From Rhizobium gallicum bv. gallicum R602sp (lineage in GTDB: Bacteria; Pseudomonadota; Alphaproteobacteria; Rhizobiales; Rhizobiaceae): a DNA stretch of 64,000 nt. The DNA lies in assembly GCF_000816845.1 (NCBI RefSeq), contig NZ_CP006879.1:443255-507254 (forward strand), read 5' to 3'. The stretch's first letter is position 1. Each line of letters opens with the position of its first letter. A model generated the notes under the pieces. That model saw only the letters and a list, made by a program, of their open reading frames with translations. It made no database searches and was not told the DNA's origin. Shown here one piece after another: positions 48,420 through 59,335 of this stretch. A program made the translations under genes and the position numbers.

Positions 48420-48743
48420 ATGAACGATGTGGGCTCATCCGAGGCGAATGACCAACGGAAGGCAACAGGATCTCGCTACAGGTCGATGCACAAGTCAGAA
48501 TTGGAGGCGCTGGCGGTTTCCGCGATCAGCGAACACCGCAGCCTTCTCGCCGCCGACGAAGCTGTCTATGAGGAGTGGACTCGCGCGAGCGCCGACCCGT
48601 CCGTCTCCAGCGCCGTACTCAAGAACCTGCAAGACGAGTATATCGCGCGTCAGAAGAAATCCGAAGCCCAGCAGGAGGAACTTTCGGACATCATCGACGC
48701 GCTTGGCTATGTCCCTGATGTTCCCTCGGATGGCGATGAATGA
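48420..48743 (+). CDS. traM: TraR antiactivator TraM
   Basis: 107 residues from ATG 48420 after GAGGAGAAA. Helical: HKSELEALAVSAISEHRSLL, AADEAVYEEWTRASADPSVS, YIARQKKSEAQQEELSDIID, ALGYVPDVP, as in Ti-type TraM. It binds TraR and blocks DNA binding, so that transfer switches on only at quorum. It converges on traR with three bases between their stops. Confidence 0.93.
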   Translation: MNDVGSSEANDQRKATGSRYRSMHKSELEALAVSAISEHRSLLAADEAVYEEWTRASADPSVSSAVLKNLQDEYIARQKKSEAQQEELSDIIDALGYVPDVPSDGDE

Positions 48744-48746
48744 CGT

Positions 48747-49505
<759 letters not shown>

Positions 49506-49767
49506 TCACGCGGCGTTGGTTAGACGGTGCAACGTTCGCCGACCGGAGCCACTTGGGACATCGGACGATGACTGCGAACTGTCCGCCCGCTTCTTTTCCA
49601 ATGAAAACATGAGGTGCCCTGCTACGCGAAGCATATCCACGATCGATGCACGATAGGTCTACTTCCCGTTTTCCGGGCATTCAAGTGCCGTTAGTCTATA
49701 ACATATCAAAAGAATCAGAGATTCTGCTGATACCTGATTGCGGCGGTGTGGAAGGGTTCGACCAGCC

Positions 49768-51105
49768 TCACCTGATTATCGGCAAACCGGGATTTCTGAT
49801 CCCCGACTGGTGGTCGCCATAGGCTGAGGGAAAAACAATATCCTGATCTACCAGGACATTGAACTCGTAGCCAGGACGGATGCGGATCGTCGGCTGTACG
49901 TTGAGGTTCTTCGAGATCGATTGTTCCGCGACGCGACCGAAGCTTTCCGCAAAATTCCGTCGTGCTGCGTCCGACGCCGTATCTTGCGTCGCAAGAGTCG
50001 AACTTTCAGGCAACGACATGTCGATCCCGGTTCCGATGATCGCGACCAGCGCGGCCGACCCGAAGGTCCGCCAAAGATGGCGATCCACCTTGTCCTTGAG
50101 CCCGCCGTAGCCTTCCGCGTCCGTGCCGGCCATGCCGCCAATCTGCAGGGTCGACCCGTTCGGGAAAATGAGGTCGGTCCAGACGACGAGAACACGTTCC
50201 TGACCAAAGAACACCTTGGAATCGTAACGGCCGAACAGCTTTGCGCCCTGCGGGATGAGCAGGCGATACCCGGTCGCGCTGTCGTAGACATTCTGGCTGA
50301 TCTGAGCGGTCATGCGCCCTGGCAAGTCGGAATTTAGGCCGGTGATCAAGGTCGCCGGAATGATCGAGCCGCGCTTCAATTCGTAGGGTGACATCTGTGG
50401 CACGACCTGGTCAGGCAGGTAACCAAGATCCTTGATATTCTGATTGAAGAAATCCTCCTTCGATGTCTGGCCGTTCTGATCGAAGTTCTGGCCCATCAGA
50501 CCAGATTTCATCGCGGCGGCATAGAGGTCTGAGGCACTGTTTACCGCGGCATTTGTCGTCTGTCGGCCCGTGTTCGTGAGGTCTGAAGCCTTGTCGACAT
50601 TGGATGTGTCTACCTTCAGCGGCGAATCGAGCGCCGTAGCGCGCGCCTGGAGGCGAGCCATCCGCTGACGCTGGGCCTCGCGCATATACTGTTCATCCTG
50701 TTCTCGCTTCAGGCGAGCCTTCCACTCCTCTTCGGATTCGAGCCTGGGCCGCCGCTCTTCCCGTTCTGCGGGCTGGCGTTCACCAACCGGTTCCTCTTTG
50801 TCGACCTTGTGCTCAATGACAGGGGTCGGCTGGAACGCCTCGCGCTCAGCCGGTTCGCCGATAATTCCATCCGATATACCCCGTTTTAGTTGGTCACCGA
50901 AACTTGTCGCGGGGGTATTGGAGGCGTTTTCGATGTCGCTGCCACGGTTGAAGGAGAGACCGCGCCATGACAGGCCAATCACGACCACGCCGATGAACAG
51001 CGCGATGATCATGATGGCGACGATGATCGGCAGGCGATTGAGGCGGCGCATGCCCTGCTGATCGTCGGCTTGGTTGGGGGCACCAAGCTGGAGCGACTGG
51101 ACCAT
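49768..51105 (-). CDS. trbI: T4SS protein TrbI (VirB10 family)
   Basis: 445 residues. One membrane segment near residue 30 (LPIIVAIMIIALFIGVVVIG), a long proline/charged linker rich in E/R repeats, then the TrbI/VirB10 domain: KRGSIIPATLITGLNSDLPG, YRLLIPQGAKLFGRYDSKV, RVLVVWTDLIFPNG. It spans both membranes as part of the core complex. Last gene of the trb operon. Confidence 0.95.
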   Translation of the reverse strand: MVQSLQLGAPNQADDQQGMRRLNRLPIIVAIMIIALFIGVVVIGLSWRGLSFNRGSDIENASNTPATSFGDQLKRGISDGIIGEPAEREAFQPTPVIEHKVDKEEPVGERQPAEREERRPRLESEEEWKARLKREQDEQYMREAQRQRMARLQARATALDSPLKVDTSNVDKASDLTNTGRQTTNAAVNSASDLYAAAMKSGLMGQNFDQNGQTSKEDFFNQNIKDLGYLPDQVVPQMSPYELKRGSIIPATLITGLNSDLPGRMTAQISQNVYDSATGYRLLIPQGAKLFGRYDSKVFFGQERVLVVWTDLIFPNGSTLQIGGMAGTDAEGYGGLKDKVDRHLWRTFGSAALVAIIGTGIDMSLPESSTLATQDTASDAARRNFAESFGRVAEQSISKNLNVQPTIRIRPGYEFNVLVDQDIVFPSAYGDHQSGIRNPGLPIIR

Positions 51106-51116
51106 ATTCTCCTCCG

Positions 51117-51554
51117 TCAGTTGCGCTGCATGATCGAAATTGGACTTGCCGGCGTGGCGCCGGCCGTAGTCGGCGTATAAGCACGGCCAAGGGCAATGGA
51201 AGGCGTCGAAAGCCGCGCCAGAACCTGTCCGTCGAAGCCATCGATCGCATAGGCAAGCTCGACCGGTTTGGCGTCCTTGGCGACTTTGCCATCCCCAACC
51301 ACCGAGTAGCCCCGTCCTTTCAGGGCCGCCTCGAGCGCGATGGCGAATTCCGATGTGCCCTTGTCCATCTTGATGGTGGTCGTTCCGGCCGGGCCGATCT
51401 GTTCAGCGAGGCGATTTGCCATGTCGCCGGCGATGGCGGTTGCGGTTGGTCCGGTGACGGCTACCGGGGTTGAACTGGTGGTCAGAGCGTCGTCAGTCGT
51501 TTGGCAACCCGAAAGCAGAGCAGCGGCGGCGATAAGCATGAGAAGCGTCCGCAT
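51117..51554 (-). CDS. trbH: T4SS lipoprotein TrbH
   Basis: 145 residues with a lipoprotein signal MRTLLMLIAAAALLSGCQTT (lipobox LSGC). The mature part includes GPTATAIAGDMANRLAEQIG and GKVAKDAKPVELAYAIDGFD. VirB7-like position between trbG and trbI. Confidence 0.92.
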   Translation of the reverse strand: MRTLLMLIAAAALLSGCQTTDDALTTSSTPVAVTGPTATAIAGDMANRLAEQIGPAGTTTIKMDKGTSEFAIALEAALKGRGYSVVGDGKVAKDAKPVELAYAIDGFDGQVLARLSTPSIALGRAYTPTTAGATPASPISIMQRN

Positions 51555-51557
51555 CGT

Positions 51558-52370
51558 TCACCCTCCCCGTCGGATGGTGATTTTCTGTTGCCGCCAACCG
51601 ACCCCGGAAACGAGGATCGCCTTGTCCACCGCATAGTCGACGATCATCATGTCGTTTTTCATCCGATAGTTGACGATGCGGTTCTGGCCACCTGACACGA
51701 CGAAAAGAACCGGCGCATCCCGGCCGGAGGTCGACTTCGGGAACTGGATGTAGGTTTTCACCCCGTCCGAATAGACCCGTTTCGGCTTCCACGAGGCGCT
51801 TCCGCTGACTGAATAGGAGAAGTTGAGCTTGTCCGGCGCCGTGCCGGGAATGCCGCCGGTTTCGAGCCGGGCATTGATGTCGGCGAGCTTGGTCGTCACG
51901 TCTTCCGGATACTCGAAACCGACGCGCGCCATATACTGGCTGGGATGGGACTTGAGCTGGATATGGTAGGTTCGCCGGGAGGTCGTGACGATCATCGAGG
52001 TGAGAAGGCCTGGCTCCGACGGTTTGACGATAAGATGGATTGCCTGCCCACCGGCAGCACCAGAGGTCGCAGGTTCTACCTTCCAGCGCACAGTGTCGCC
52101 GACGAGGACATCGCGAACGATCTCGCCGCCCTGCAATTCGATATCGCAGACCTGCAGAGGTGAGCAGACGACAGACGGCTGCGTTTCGCCAAACAGGAAG
52201 ATCACCTTCCCGTCCGGTCCTTTCGTGACGAGGCCCGGTGTGCCGCGCCATTTCCCCGAAATATTCGTGCCCCTCACCTCATTCGTTGTCATGCTCTGCG
52301 CTTGAGCGCCCATCGCGAGCAAGAGTCCGGCCATGCAGCTGGCGGCTGCGATCAATCCTGTTCTGTGCAT
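51558..52370 (-). CDS. trbG: T4SS protein TrbG (VirB9 family)
   Basis: 270 residues with a signal peptide ending GAQAQ. VirB9-type features: [60 protein letters not shown], and [15 protein letters not shown]. Outer-membrane part of the core complex with TrbH and TrbI. Confidence 0.95.
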   Translation of the reverse strand: MHRTGLIAAASCMAGLLLAMGAQAQSMTTNEVRGTNISGKWRGTPGLVTKGPDGKVIFLFGETQPSVVCSPLQVCDIELQGGEIVRDVLVGDTVRWKVEPATSGAAGGQAIHLIVKPSEPGLLTSMIVTTSRRTYHIQLKSHPSQYMARVGFEYPEDVTTKLADINARLETGGIPGTAPDKLNFSYSVSGSASWKPKRVYSDGVKTYIQFPKSTSGRDAPVLFVVSGGQNRIVNYRMKNDMMIVDYAVDKAILVSGVGWRQQKITIRRGG

Positions 52371-52387
52371 TGAGAAATCCCCTGCCC

Positions 52388-53050
52388 TTAAAGCTGTGCC
52401 GTCCAGTCGAAGTCCCGGACATAGAGACCGATCGGATTGAGTCGGATGGTCGCCTCGTCCTGTGGCGTGGTCAGCGCCACCGTTGCGATCCCCCGGAAAC
52501 GGCGCGTTCCGGTTTCCTTGCCGTTCCGGTCACGCTCATATTCCGTCCAGTCGATCTGGTAGGTTTGGTTCGAGAGCGCCACAATGTTGTTGACCTCGAT
52601 GGCGACCGTCGATGTCTTCGCCTTCTCGAACGGCGAATTGCCGCGGAACCAGGCGTTGATCTTCTGGGTCGACGGATCGGAGGTGCGAAGAAGCGCGTAG
52701 GTCCGATCGATATATTGCTTCTGCACCACCGCATCAGGCGTAATGGAGCGGAAGCTGGTGACGAAATTGCCGAGCGTCGCGCGCACGACACGTGCATCGG
52801 CATATTCTATCTGCTCGGCAAACCCGGCTGTGATCGACGTTCCGAGCTTGTCGACCTCAACGATATAGGGCACCAGCTTGACCTGGGTACTGAGATACAT
52901 CGCGTAGCTGAAGCCGATGACGGCCATGGCGAGGCCAAGAATGCCGACGATGCGCCATGCGGCAGCAGCCTGCACATGGGAGCCATAGCGTTCGGTCCAT
53001 TCCTGGCGGGCGGCAAGGTACGGATTTTCTGGGGCGCGGTTTGCGGCCAT
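52388..53050 (-). CDS. trbF: T4SS protein TrbF (VirB8/VirB5-region family)
   Basis: 220 residues. One membrane segment near residue 40 ([20 protein letters not shown]), then the NTF2-like VirB8 domain ([54 protein letters not shown]). Inner-membrane assembly factor. Confidence 0.94.
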   Translation of the reverse strand: MAANRAPENPYLAARQEWTERYGSHVQAAAAWRIVGILGLAMAVIGFSYAMYLSTQVKLVPYIVEVDKLGTSITAGFAEQIEYADARVVRATLGNFVTSFRSITPDAVVQKQYIDRTYALLRTSDPSTQKINAWFRGNSPFEKAKTSTVAIEVNNIVALSNQTYQIDWTEYERDRNGKETGTRRFRGIATVALTTPQDEATIRLNPIGLYVRDFDWTAQL

Positions 53051-53068
53051 CTAACCCTCGCTTTCTGA

Positions 53069-54250
53069 TTACGGTTTGTCGTTGCGTTCGGGAGGGGTCT
53101 TGGGTCCGCTGTGACCGCTGCGCTGTTCATCGAGCTTGGCGTTGGCCAAACCGAGAATGGACCCGGCATAAGCGCCTGGAGAGCCGATCGCCTTTTCCTT
53201 CGCGGCCGATCCCGCAGCCTGTGCGCCGGAGCTGAAGCTCGCGCCCATGCCGCGAAGAGCGGCCCCTGCGACAGACGACCCTGCAGCGCGGGCCGCTTGA
53301 GCCGCCGCAAAGCCCGCGCCGGCCGCGCCTGCGGCGAGGAAGCCCGTACCTGCGGCGAACGAGGCGGCTTGTCCGCCATGGCGGATCGCTTCCATTCCTG
53401 CGGAAACTGATGCGCCCTGCACAACGCCCTGAATAATGTTCGGGACATACATGGCGATGATGAAGACCACGACGGAAATACCGGCGATGGCCAAGGTCGT
53501 AACGAACTGATCGGACGAGGCGGTGGGCGCCTGGGCAAGACCCAGCAAGACGTTCGACCCGATCTTGGCGATCATCACCAAGGCCATGAGCTTCAAGCCG
53601 ACGCCGAAGGCGTAGACGAGGTAGCGAATAGCAAAATCTTTCGTGAAGGATGAGCCGCCGAGTCCGAGCATAATCATGCCGGCGAGCAGGCCGACGTACA
53701 TCTCGACCATGACCGACACGAAAATCGCTGCGACAAGCGAAAAGCAGATGACGACAATGCCCATTGCCAACACCGCCGCGATCGCAAGTGCATTGTCCTC
53801 GAACACACCGAACTTTGCTTGTTCCGACATTTGCGAGGCGACCCGGATGCCAGCGTCAAACACTTCAGCGGGCGAAGCCGAACCGCCGCCGGCGCCAATT
53901 TGGAAAAGGCTGTCGACCACGGCTCGCGCAAACGTCGGACCTTGCTCGAGAACAAATGCGAAGAAGCCGACGAACATGATCCGACGAACCAGTTCGGCGA
54001 ACCAGCTGTCCAGCGACGCGGCTTGGATCGCGAGCCAGACGGCGGCAATGCCAATCTCGATTGCCGCGAGGATCCAGAAAAGGGATTTCGCCGCATCCAT
54101 GATGGTGGTCTCCCACCCCTTCGCAGCGGACGAGACCTGGTTTTCCAATTCCGTGAGGACCTGTCCCTCCTGCGCGAAAGCCGGTACGGCATAGGCGATG
54201 AAAAGAAGCCCTGCGATCAGCAATGGACGTGCAACGTTTACCTTCACCAT
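53069..54250 (-). CDS. trbL: T4SS protein TrbL (VirB6 family)
   Basis: 393 residues, signal-like start (ARPLLIAGLLFIAYAVPAFA) and five or more membrane segments between residues 45 and 270, then an alanine/glycine-rich tail (GTGFLAAGAAGAGFAAAQAA) typical of TrbL. Polytopic inner-membrane channel component. Its start overlaps trbK. Confidence 0.94.
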   Translation of the reverse strand: MVKVNVARPLLIAGLLFIAYAVPAFAQEGQVLTELENQVSSAAKGWETTIMDAAKSLFWILAAIEIGIAAVWLAIQAASLDSWFAELVRRIMFVGFFAFVLEQGPTFARAVVDSLFQIGAGGGSASPAEVFDAGIRVASQMSEQAKFGVFEDNALAIAAVLAMGIVVICFSLVAAIFVSVMVEMYVGLLAGMIMLGLGGSSFTKDFAIRYLVYAFGVGLKLMALVMIAKIGSNVLLGLAQAPTASSDQFVTTLAIAGISVVVFIIAMYVPNIIQGVVQGASVSAGMEAIRHGGQAASFAAGTGFLAAGAAGAGFAAAQAARAAGSSVAGAALRGMGASFSSGAQAAGSAAKEKAIGSPGAYAGSILGLANAKLDEQRSGHSGPKTPPERNDKP

Positions 54251-54444
54251 CTCGGCCGCATCTCCTGACCATTCTTGATCGGCGGCAGCTGCTTCTCAGA
54301 TCCGAAGAAATTCTCCCGGGCAGCGCGCTGTTCCTCGGGGAGCGCGGGTTTGCCGCTGTCTCTGGAGTTGACGATCAGCACGGCCGCAGCAGCCGATACA
54401 GCGGCAACAGCCGACAGCCGGGCAATCAGGAGGACGCGGCTCAC
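54244..54444 (-). CDS. trbK: Entry exclusion protein TrbK
   Basis: 66 residues: one N-terminal hydrophobic segment (VLLIARLSAVAAVSAAAAVL), then EEQRAARENFFGSEKQ and the C-terminal NGQEMRPRW. It reduces redundant uptake of the same plasmid type. Overlaps both trbJ and trbL. TrbJ ends in a similar EGQKMEPRW motif. Confidence 0.9.
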   Translation of the reverse strand: MSRVLLIARLSAVAAVSAAAAVLIVNSRDSGKPALPEEQRAARENFFGSEKQLPPIKNGQEMRPRW

Positions 54445-55244
54445 CAGCGAGGCTCCATTTTCTGACCCTCTGGAATGCTTTTTGCCCCGGCGTTAAAGAA
54501 CTTTTCCCGCCGCGCCTGCGCCAAGTCCTTGTCGGTCTGTTCGGTCTGGAGCCATGTCCCCATCATCGTCATCTGTTGCGAGACGAGACCGCGAAGTTTC
54601 TGCATCTGCGCGACTTGTTGAGCGGCGATTTGGTGCCCGACCTGCAGGGCCTTCATCTGTCCGTCAGCCGTCTCGGACATCGAGCGCAATGAGGACATCG
54701 TGTCTTCCTCACTATCGAACTGGTCGGAGGTGAGGCTCGCCGCCTTCAGCGTACCGGCGATCGTGTCGCGGTTGGTGTCCGACCATGACTGGTAGGTGGA
54801 CGAGAATGTCGCATTACTCGGCAAGTTGGTCTTGATGTCAGCGTAGCTCTTGAAGCGCTGCTGCAACACATCGTCCGAATTCCCCATCGAAAACGAAATG
54901 CTCTGTCCCTGCTCGACAATATTTCGGAGTTGATTGAGGTCGCTCTCCACCTGTCCCCAAATATGGTTTGGAAGCTGGGCGGTGTTCTGCAGCATGTTCT
55001 CGTAGATCTTCAGCTGGTTCTGGATCTGCTCGGCGAGCTGGCTGATCTGCGTGATCTGGTTCTGGATCTGCTCACCCGACTTCCCGACTAAGGAGATGAG
55101 TTCGCCGTTGTTGAGAACCTGCGTCCATTCGGTTGCAGCACCCGTGGCCGTGCCGGCATGTGCCGGCGTCACGGCCATGATCGTCAACGCAGCGGCCACC
55201 AGGCCGGCGAGCCATTTATTCGAAATTGAGCAGCGATACGGCAT
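54441..55244 (-). CDS. trbJ: T4SS protein TrbJ (VirB5 family)
   Basis: 267 residues from ATG 55244 (GAGGAG site), signal peptide ending TPAHA, then a long coiled-coil (EQIQNQITQISQLAEQIQNQ) and DTIAGTLKAASLTSDQFDSE. Minor pilus component. It overlaps the trbE end by 29 bases. Confidence 0.94.
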   Translation of the reverse strand: MPYRCSISNKWLAGLVAAALTIMAVTPAHAGTATGAATEWTQVLNNGELISLVGKSGEQIQNQITQISQLAEQIQNQLKIYENMLQNTAQLPNHIWGQVESDLNQLRNIVEQGQSISFSMGNSDDVLQQRFKSYADIKTNLPSNATFSSTYQSWSDTNRDTIAGTLKAASLTSDQFDSEEDTMSSLRSMSETADGQMKALQVGHQIAAQQVAQMQKLRGLVSQQMTMMGTWLQTEQTDKDLAQARREKFFNAGAKSIPEGQKMEPRW

Positions 55245-57672
55245 CACGGACTCCTCTCGTCTGTAGCCAGTGGATCGGCCAGTCGTGACCATGTTCGGAT
55301 TTCAGCGCCCGGATGCGCTTCAGGTCTTCCTTGCCGGACGCCCCGACAAAGCTGAGGGCAACGGGTCCAAGCGACATGTCGAAAAGCCGCCGCCCCTCGG
55401 GGGTGGCGACGTAGTATTCTCGCTTGGGGATCGAGCCGGAAACGATCTCGATCTGGCGTTCGTTGAAGCCAATCCGCTCGTAGAATTCCCGCGTGCCGGG
55501 TTGGCGAGCGGCGCCATTCGGAAGGCATATCTTCGTCGGGCAAGATTCCTTCAGCACGTCGATGATGCCGGACCGTTCGGCATCCGAGATCGACTGGGTC
55601 GCGAGAACGACAGCGCAGTTCGCCTTACGCAGCACCTTCAGCCATTCGCGGATCTTGCTGCGGAATACCGGATGGCCGAGCATCAGCCAGGCCTCGTCGA
55701 GCACGATCAGGCTCGGGAACCCATCCAGGCGCTTCTCGATCCGGCGGAATAGGTAGGTCAGGACCGGCACGAGATTGCGCTCACCCATGTTCATGAGCTG
55801 CTCGATCTCGAAGGTCTGGAAGGCGCCAAGCGATAGACCGTCCTCTTCCGCATCGAGGAGCTGACCCATCGGCCCGTCGACGGTATAGTGATGAAGCGCA
55901 TCCTTGATCTCGCGCATCTGCACGCCGCTGACGAAATCCGAGAGCGAGCGGCCGGCCGCGCTGGTCATCAGGCCGACCTGGCGGGAGATGGCGTTGCGAT
56001 GATCGGGGGTGATGGAGACGCCCTGCAGGCCGACCAGCATCTCGATCCAATCCGTCGCCCAGGCCCGATCGGCGTCGGTTCCGAGGCCGGAAAGCGGGCA
56101 GAACGCCAGAGCCCTCCCCTCTTCCGCGTTGTCGCCGCCGATCTCATAGTGATCGCCACCCGCGGCGAGCGTCAGGGGCAGAAGCGAGCTTCCCTTGTCA
56201 AACGCGAAGATCTGCGCATTTTGGTAGCGACGAAACTGTGCAGCGATCAGTGCCAGGAGTGTCGATTTGCCGGATCCGGTCGGACCGAAGATCAGCGTGT
56301 GGCCGACATCATCCACATGCAGGTTGAGCCGGAACGGCGTGGAGCCGCTTGCGACCTGCATCAGCGGCGGCGAGTTCGGGGGGTAGAACGGGCACGGAGC
56401 AACCGGGTTTCCCGACCAGACCGCGTTGAGGGGGATCAGGTCGGCGAGATTGCTGGTGTTGATCAGCGGCTCGCGGATGTTGCTATACCAATTCCCCGGA
56501 AGACTTCCGAGGAAGGCGTCGGTGGCGTTGAGCGTTTCGATCCGCGCGCCGAAACCTTCGGCCTGGATCAGCCGCCGGATGGCTTCAGCCTTCTCCTGCA
56601 GCGCCTCGCGGTCTGAATCAAAGAGGATGACAACAGGTGTGTAGTAGCCATAGGCAACCAGTTGCGACGAGGCTTGCGCGATCGCATCCTCGGTCTCAGC
56701 CACCATGGTCATCGCGTCCTGATCGACGGAACGCGATTGCGTCTGAAAGAGCTGGTCGAAAAACGGCCGTACCTTCTGTTGCCACTTCTTTCGCGTGCGT
56801 TCGAGCTTCGCTCTCGCTTCCTCGGCATCGAGGAAGATGAAGCGCGACGACCACCGATAGGTGAGCGGCATCAGGTCGAGGCTGTTCAAAATGCCCGGCC
56901 AGCTCTCTGCCGGCAGGCCGTCGATAGCGACAACGCTGAGGTATCGGTTCTCAATCTTCGGCGTCAGCCCGTGCTCAAGCTCGGCCGTGGCGATCCAATC
57001 GAGATACATGGGGACATCCGGAAGCCGGATCGGATGGCTTTCCCCGGTGATGCAGAAGCGGACGAACTGAAGCAGTTCGTCATACCGGACAATCCGCTCC
57101 CCTCCCCTCTCGACCGTTTCGCGGGTTTCCATTCGCCGGATCGATAACGTGTTCGCGAAATACTGCTCGATTTCGCGGATGGCGTTCTTGAAAACGAAGA
57201 GCACCGTGTCCGCATAGGACGTCCTACGGCTCTCCCCGTCGGCATAGATGTATTTGCTGAGAGCGATCTTCTTGGACTCGAGCGGCCGGTAGGTCAGGAT
57301 CAGGGCGTGCTTGCTCTCGAAATGCCCCTGCTCGCGCGCGAAATGCGCCCGGCGCTCGGCGTCAATCGCGCGCGTGACCGGGTCAGGGAAATAGCAACGG
57401 TCCTCCGATGGATAGTCGACCGTCGGAATGCGGATGGCCTCGGCTTGGATCATCCAGCCGCTTCCAAGCCGCGACAGGACCGCATTCATCTGCCTCGACA
57501 CCTCATTGCGTTCGATGTCGGTCGCACTTTCGGAATCGGGGCCGGCAAAGTACCAGCCGGCCATCAGGCTTCCGTCCTTCAGCAGGAGGACGCCATTGTC
57601 GACTAGACCGGCATATGGAACGAGATCCGCAAAGGATGGGCCCGTGGCCCGGAAGCGTTTGAGACCTACCAC
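55216..57672 (-). CDS. trbE: T4SS ATPase TrbE (VirB4 family)
   Basis: 818 residues. Starts VGLKRFRATGPSFADLVPYA. Walker A LIFGPTGSGKSTLLALIAAQ near residue 455 and Walker B LIVLDEAWLMLGHP; also the VirB4-type KVLRKANCAVVLATQSISDA. It powers pilus and channel assembly at the inner membrane. Confidence 0.96.
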   Translation of the reverse strand: MVGLKRFRATGPSFADLVPYAGLVDNGVLLLKDGSLMAGWYFAGPDSESATDIERNEVSRQMNAVLSRLGSGWMIQAEAIRIPTVDYPSEDRCYFPDPVTRAIDAERRAHFAREQGHFESKHALILTYRPLESKKIALSKYIYADGESRRTSYADTVLFVFKNAIREIEQYFANTLSIRRMETRETVERGGERIVRYDELLQFVRFCITGESHPIRLPDVPMYLDWIATAELEHGLTPKIENRYLSVVAIDGLPAESWPGILNSLDLMPLTYRWSSRFIFLDAEEARAKLERTRKKWQQKVRPFFDQLFQTQSRSVDQDAMTMVAETEDAIAQASSQLVAYGYYTPVVILFDSDREALQEKAEAIRRLIQAEGFGARIETLNATDAFLGSLPGNWYSNIREPLINTSNLADLIPLNAVWSGNPVAPCPFYPPNSPPLMQVASGSTPFRLNLHVDDVGHTLIFGPTGSGKSTLLALIAAQFRRYQNAQIFAFDKGSSLLPLTLAAGGDHYEIGGDNAEEGRALAFCPLSGLGTDADRAWATDWIEMLVGLQGVSITPDHRNAISRQVGLMTSAAGRSLSDFVSGVQMREIKDALHHYTVDGPMGQLLDAEEDGLSLGAFQTFEIEQLMNMGERNLVPVLTYLFRRIEKRLDGFPSLIVLDEAWLMLGHPVFRSKIREWLKVLRKANCAVVLATQSISDAERSGIIDVLKESCPTKICLPNGAARQPGTREFYERIGFNERQIEIVSGSIPKREYYVATPEGRRLFDMSLGPVALSFVGASGKEDLKRIRALKSEHGHDWPIHWLQTRGVRDAVSLLNFE

Positions 57673-57682
57673 AACCGCCCCC

Positions 57683-57982
57683 TCAAAACCGTCGCCACGG
57701 CGATGTGGTCGCCTTGTAATATGGCTTGTAGGAAATGTGTCGCACGTAGACCTGCCGCATGAGCGGATCGGACTTCGCCATCATCCTGAGCAGCCCGACG
57801 ATCACGATCCAGACGGCGACGCCGAAGAGCGCCGAATAGACCGTGAGGACGACGAAGATCAGGATCACGGCCGCAAGACCCGTGATCAATACTAGCTCCC
57901 GGTCCGCGCCCATCAGCAGGTTCGGGCGGGACAGAGCGCGGTGGATACGATTGCGCTGCAGGCCGGACAGCGACTCAGCCAT
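57683..57982 (-). CDS. trbD: T4SS protein TrbD (VirB3 family)
   Basis: 99 residues with paired membrane segments ([20 protein letters not shown] and [20 protein letters not shown]), preceded by [16 protein letters not shown]. Partner of TrbE; its start overlaps trbC. Confidence 0.93.
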   Translation of the reverse strand: MAESLSGLQRNRIHRALSRPNLLMGADRELVLITGLAAVILIFVVLTVYSALFGVAVWIVIVGLLRMMAKSDPLMRQVYVRHISYKPYYKATTSPWRRF

Positions 57983-58358
57983 GAGCCCCCTCCCCTTCTC
58001 CGGTCGAACCAGTCGACGTGATCTGCGCGTCCGTCAGCCCGATCGAGGCGCCCGTCGCACCGAACAAGCCCACGATGGTGGTGGCGCCGAGCAGGATGCC
58101 GGCGACGAGTACGACGTACACAAGCCGCCGCGCGAAATCGTTCAGCTCCCCGCCAAAGATCAACATGCCGCCTGCGATTGCGACGGCCGCAAGCGCGATA
58201 TAGCCGGCAACTGGGCCAGTGATGGATTCCTGAATTTGCTCGAGCGGTCCCTCCCAAGGAAGGCTGCCGCCGGAACTGGCCAGTGCCGGCGCGACCGATG
58301 CGAAAAGACTGGACGCTGCAATGAGCGCGACGGCGATGAGTGCATGCTTATGCGACAT
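57975..58358 (-). CDS. trbC: T4SS pilin TrbC (VirB2 family)
   Basis: 127 residues from ATG 58358, signal peptide ending APALA, then two hydrophobic segments ([40 protein letters not shown]). Precursor of the cyclic pilin matured by TraF. Overlaps trbB by 11 bases. Confidence 0.94.
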   Translation of the reverse strand: MSHKHALIAVALIAASSLFASVAPALASSGGSLPWEGPLEQIQESITGPVAGYIALAAVAIAGGMLIFGGELNDFARRLVYVVLVAGILLGATTIVGLFGATGASIGLTDAQITSTGSTGEGEGAHG

Positions 58359-59325
58359 GGCGCGCCTCCTGTTCTTCGGTGAGCTGATCGGATTCGATCT
58401 CGTATTGACCGCCCGCAAACCGCTCGACGTGGATGACGTCGCGAACGCGCCGCCCGCGCGGCGTCCGCTCGATCGAAATGATGAGATCGACAGCCTCGCC
58501 GATCACCTCGTGCATCGGCTGCTGGCTTGCCTCGGCTGTCAGCTGCTCAAGGCGACGCAGCGCCGACATGGCGGTGTTAGAGTGAATTGTCGCCACACCT
58601 CCCGGATGGCCGGTGTTCCAGGCCTTGAGTAGTGTAAGGGCAGCGCCGTCACGGACTTCACCCACGACGATCCTGTCGGGACGCAAGCGCATGGTGCTCT
58701 TCAAGAGCCGCGCCATGTCGACCGTATCGCTGGTATGCAGGAGAACGGCGTTTTCAGCCGCGCACTGAATTTCCGCAGTGTCCTCAAGAATGACGAGCCG
58801 ATCCTCCGGCGCGGATTTGACGATCTCGTCGATAACTGCGTTTGCGAGCGTCGTCTTGCCTGAACCGGTTCCCCCGGAAATAACAATGTTCAAGCGCGAA
58901 GAGATTGCACTGCGGATCGTGGACGCCTGATACCCGCTTATCACGCCAGAGCCCACATAGTCTTCAAGCGGAATGAGGCGCGAGGCACGACGGCGGATGG
59001 TGAAGGCAGGGTTGGCGACCACGGGGGGCAAGAGCCCTTCAAAGCGGTGGCCGCCGATCGGCAGTTCGCCGGAGATGATCGGTTGTTCCGGGCCGACTTC
59101 GGACTGAAGCGCATGCGCCACGGTTCCGATCACCATTTCTGCGGCGGCTGCGGACATTTCGCCGGCGGGAGCAACGCCATGACCGAGTCGTTCGATGTAC
59201 AGCCTTCCGTCCGGATTGAGCATGATCTCAACGACATTTTTGTCGTTCAGCGCAACGCATAGCTGATCGCCGAGCGCCTCCTGAATTTTGCGGACAAGCC
59301 GCGGGTGCGAACGAAGCTGGTTCAC
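58348..59325 (-). CDS. trbB: T4SS ATPase TrbB (VirB11 family)
   Basis: 325 residues from GTG 59325 (AGGAGA site). VirB11-type features: Walker [37 protein letters not shown] (Asp box), [20 protein letters not shown] and [20 protein letters not shown]. Hexameric traffic ATPase, first T4SS gene after traI. Confidence 0.96.
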   Translation of the reverse strand: MNQLRSHPRLVRKIQEALGDQLCVALNDKNVVEIMLNPDGRLYIERLGHGVAPAGEMSAAAAEMVIGTVAHALQSEVGPEQPIISGELPIGGHRFEGLLPPVVANPAFTIRRRASRLIPLEDYVGSGVISGYQASTIRSAISSRLNIVISGGTGSGKTTLANAVIDEIVKSAPEDRLVILEDTAEIQCAAENAVLLHTSDTVDMARLLKSTMRLRPDRIVVGEVRDGAALTLLKAWNTGHPGGVATIHSNTAMSALRRLEQLTAEASQQPMHEVIGEAVDLIISIERTPRGRRVRDVIHVERFAGGQYEIESDQLTEEQEARHVA

Positions 59326-59335
59326 GGATTTCTCC

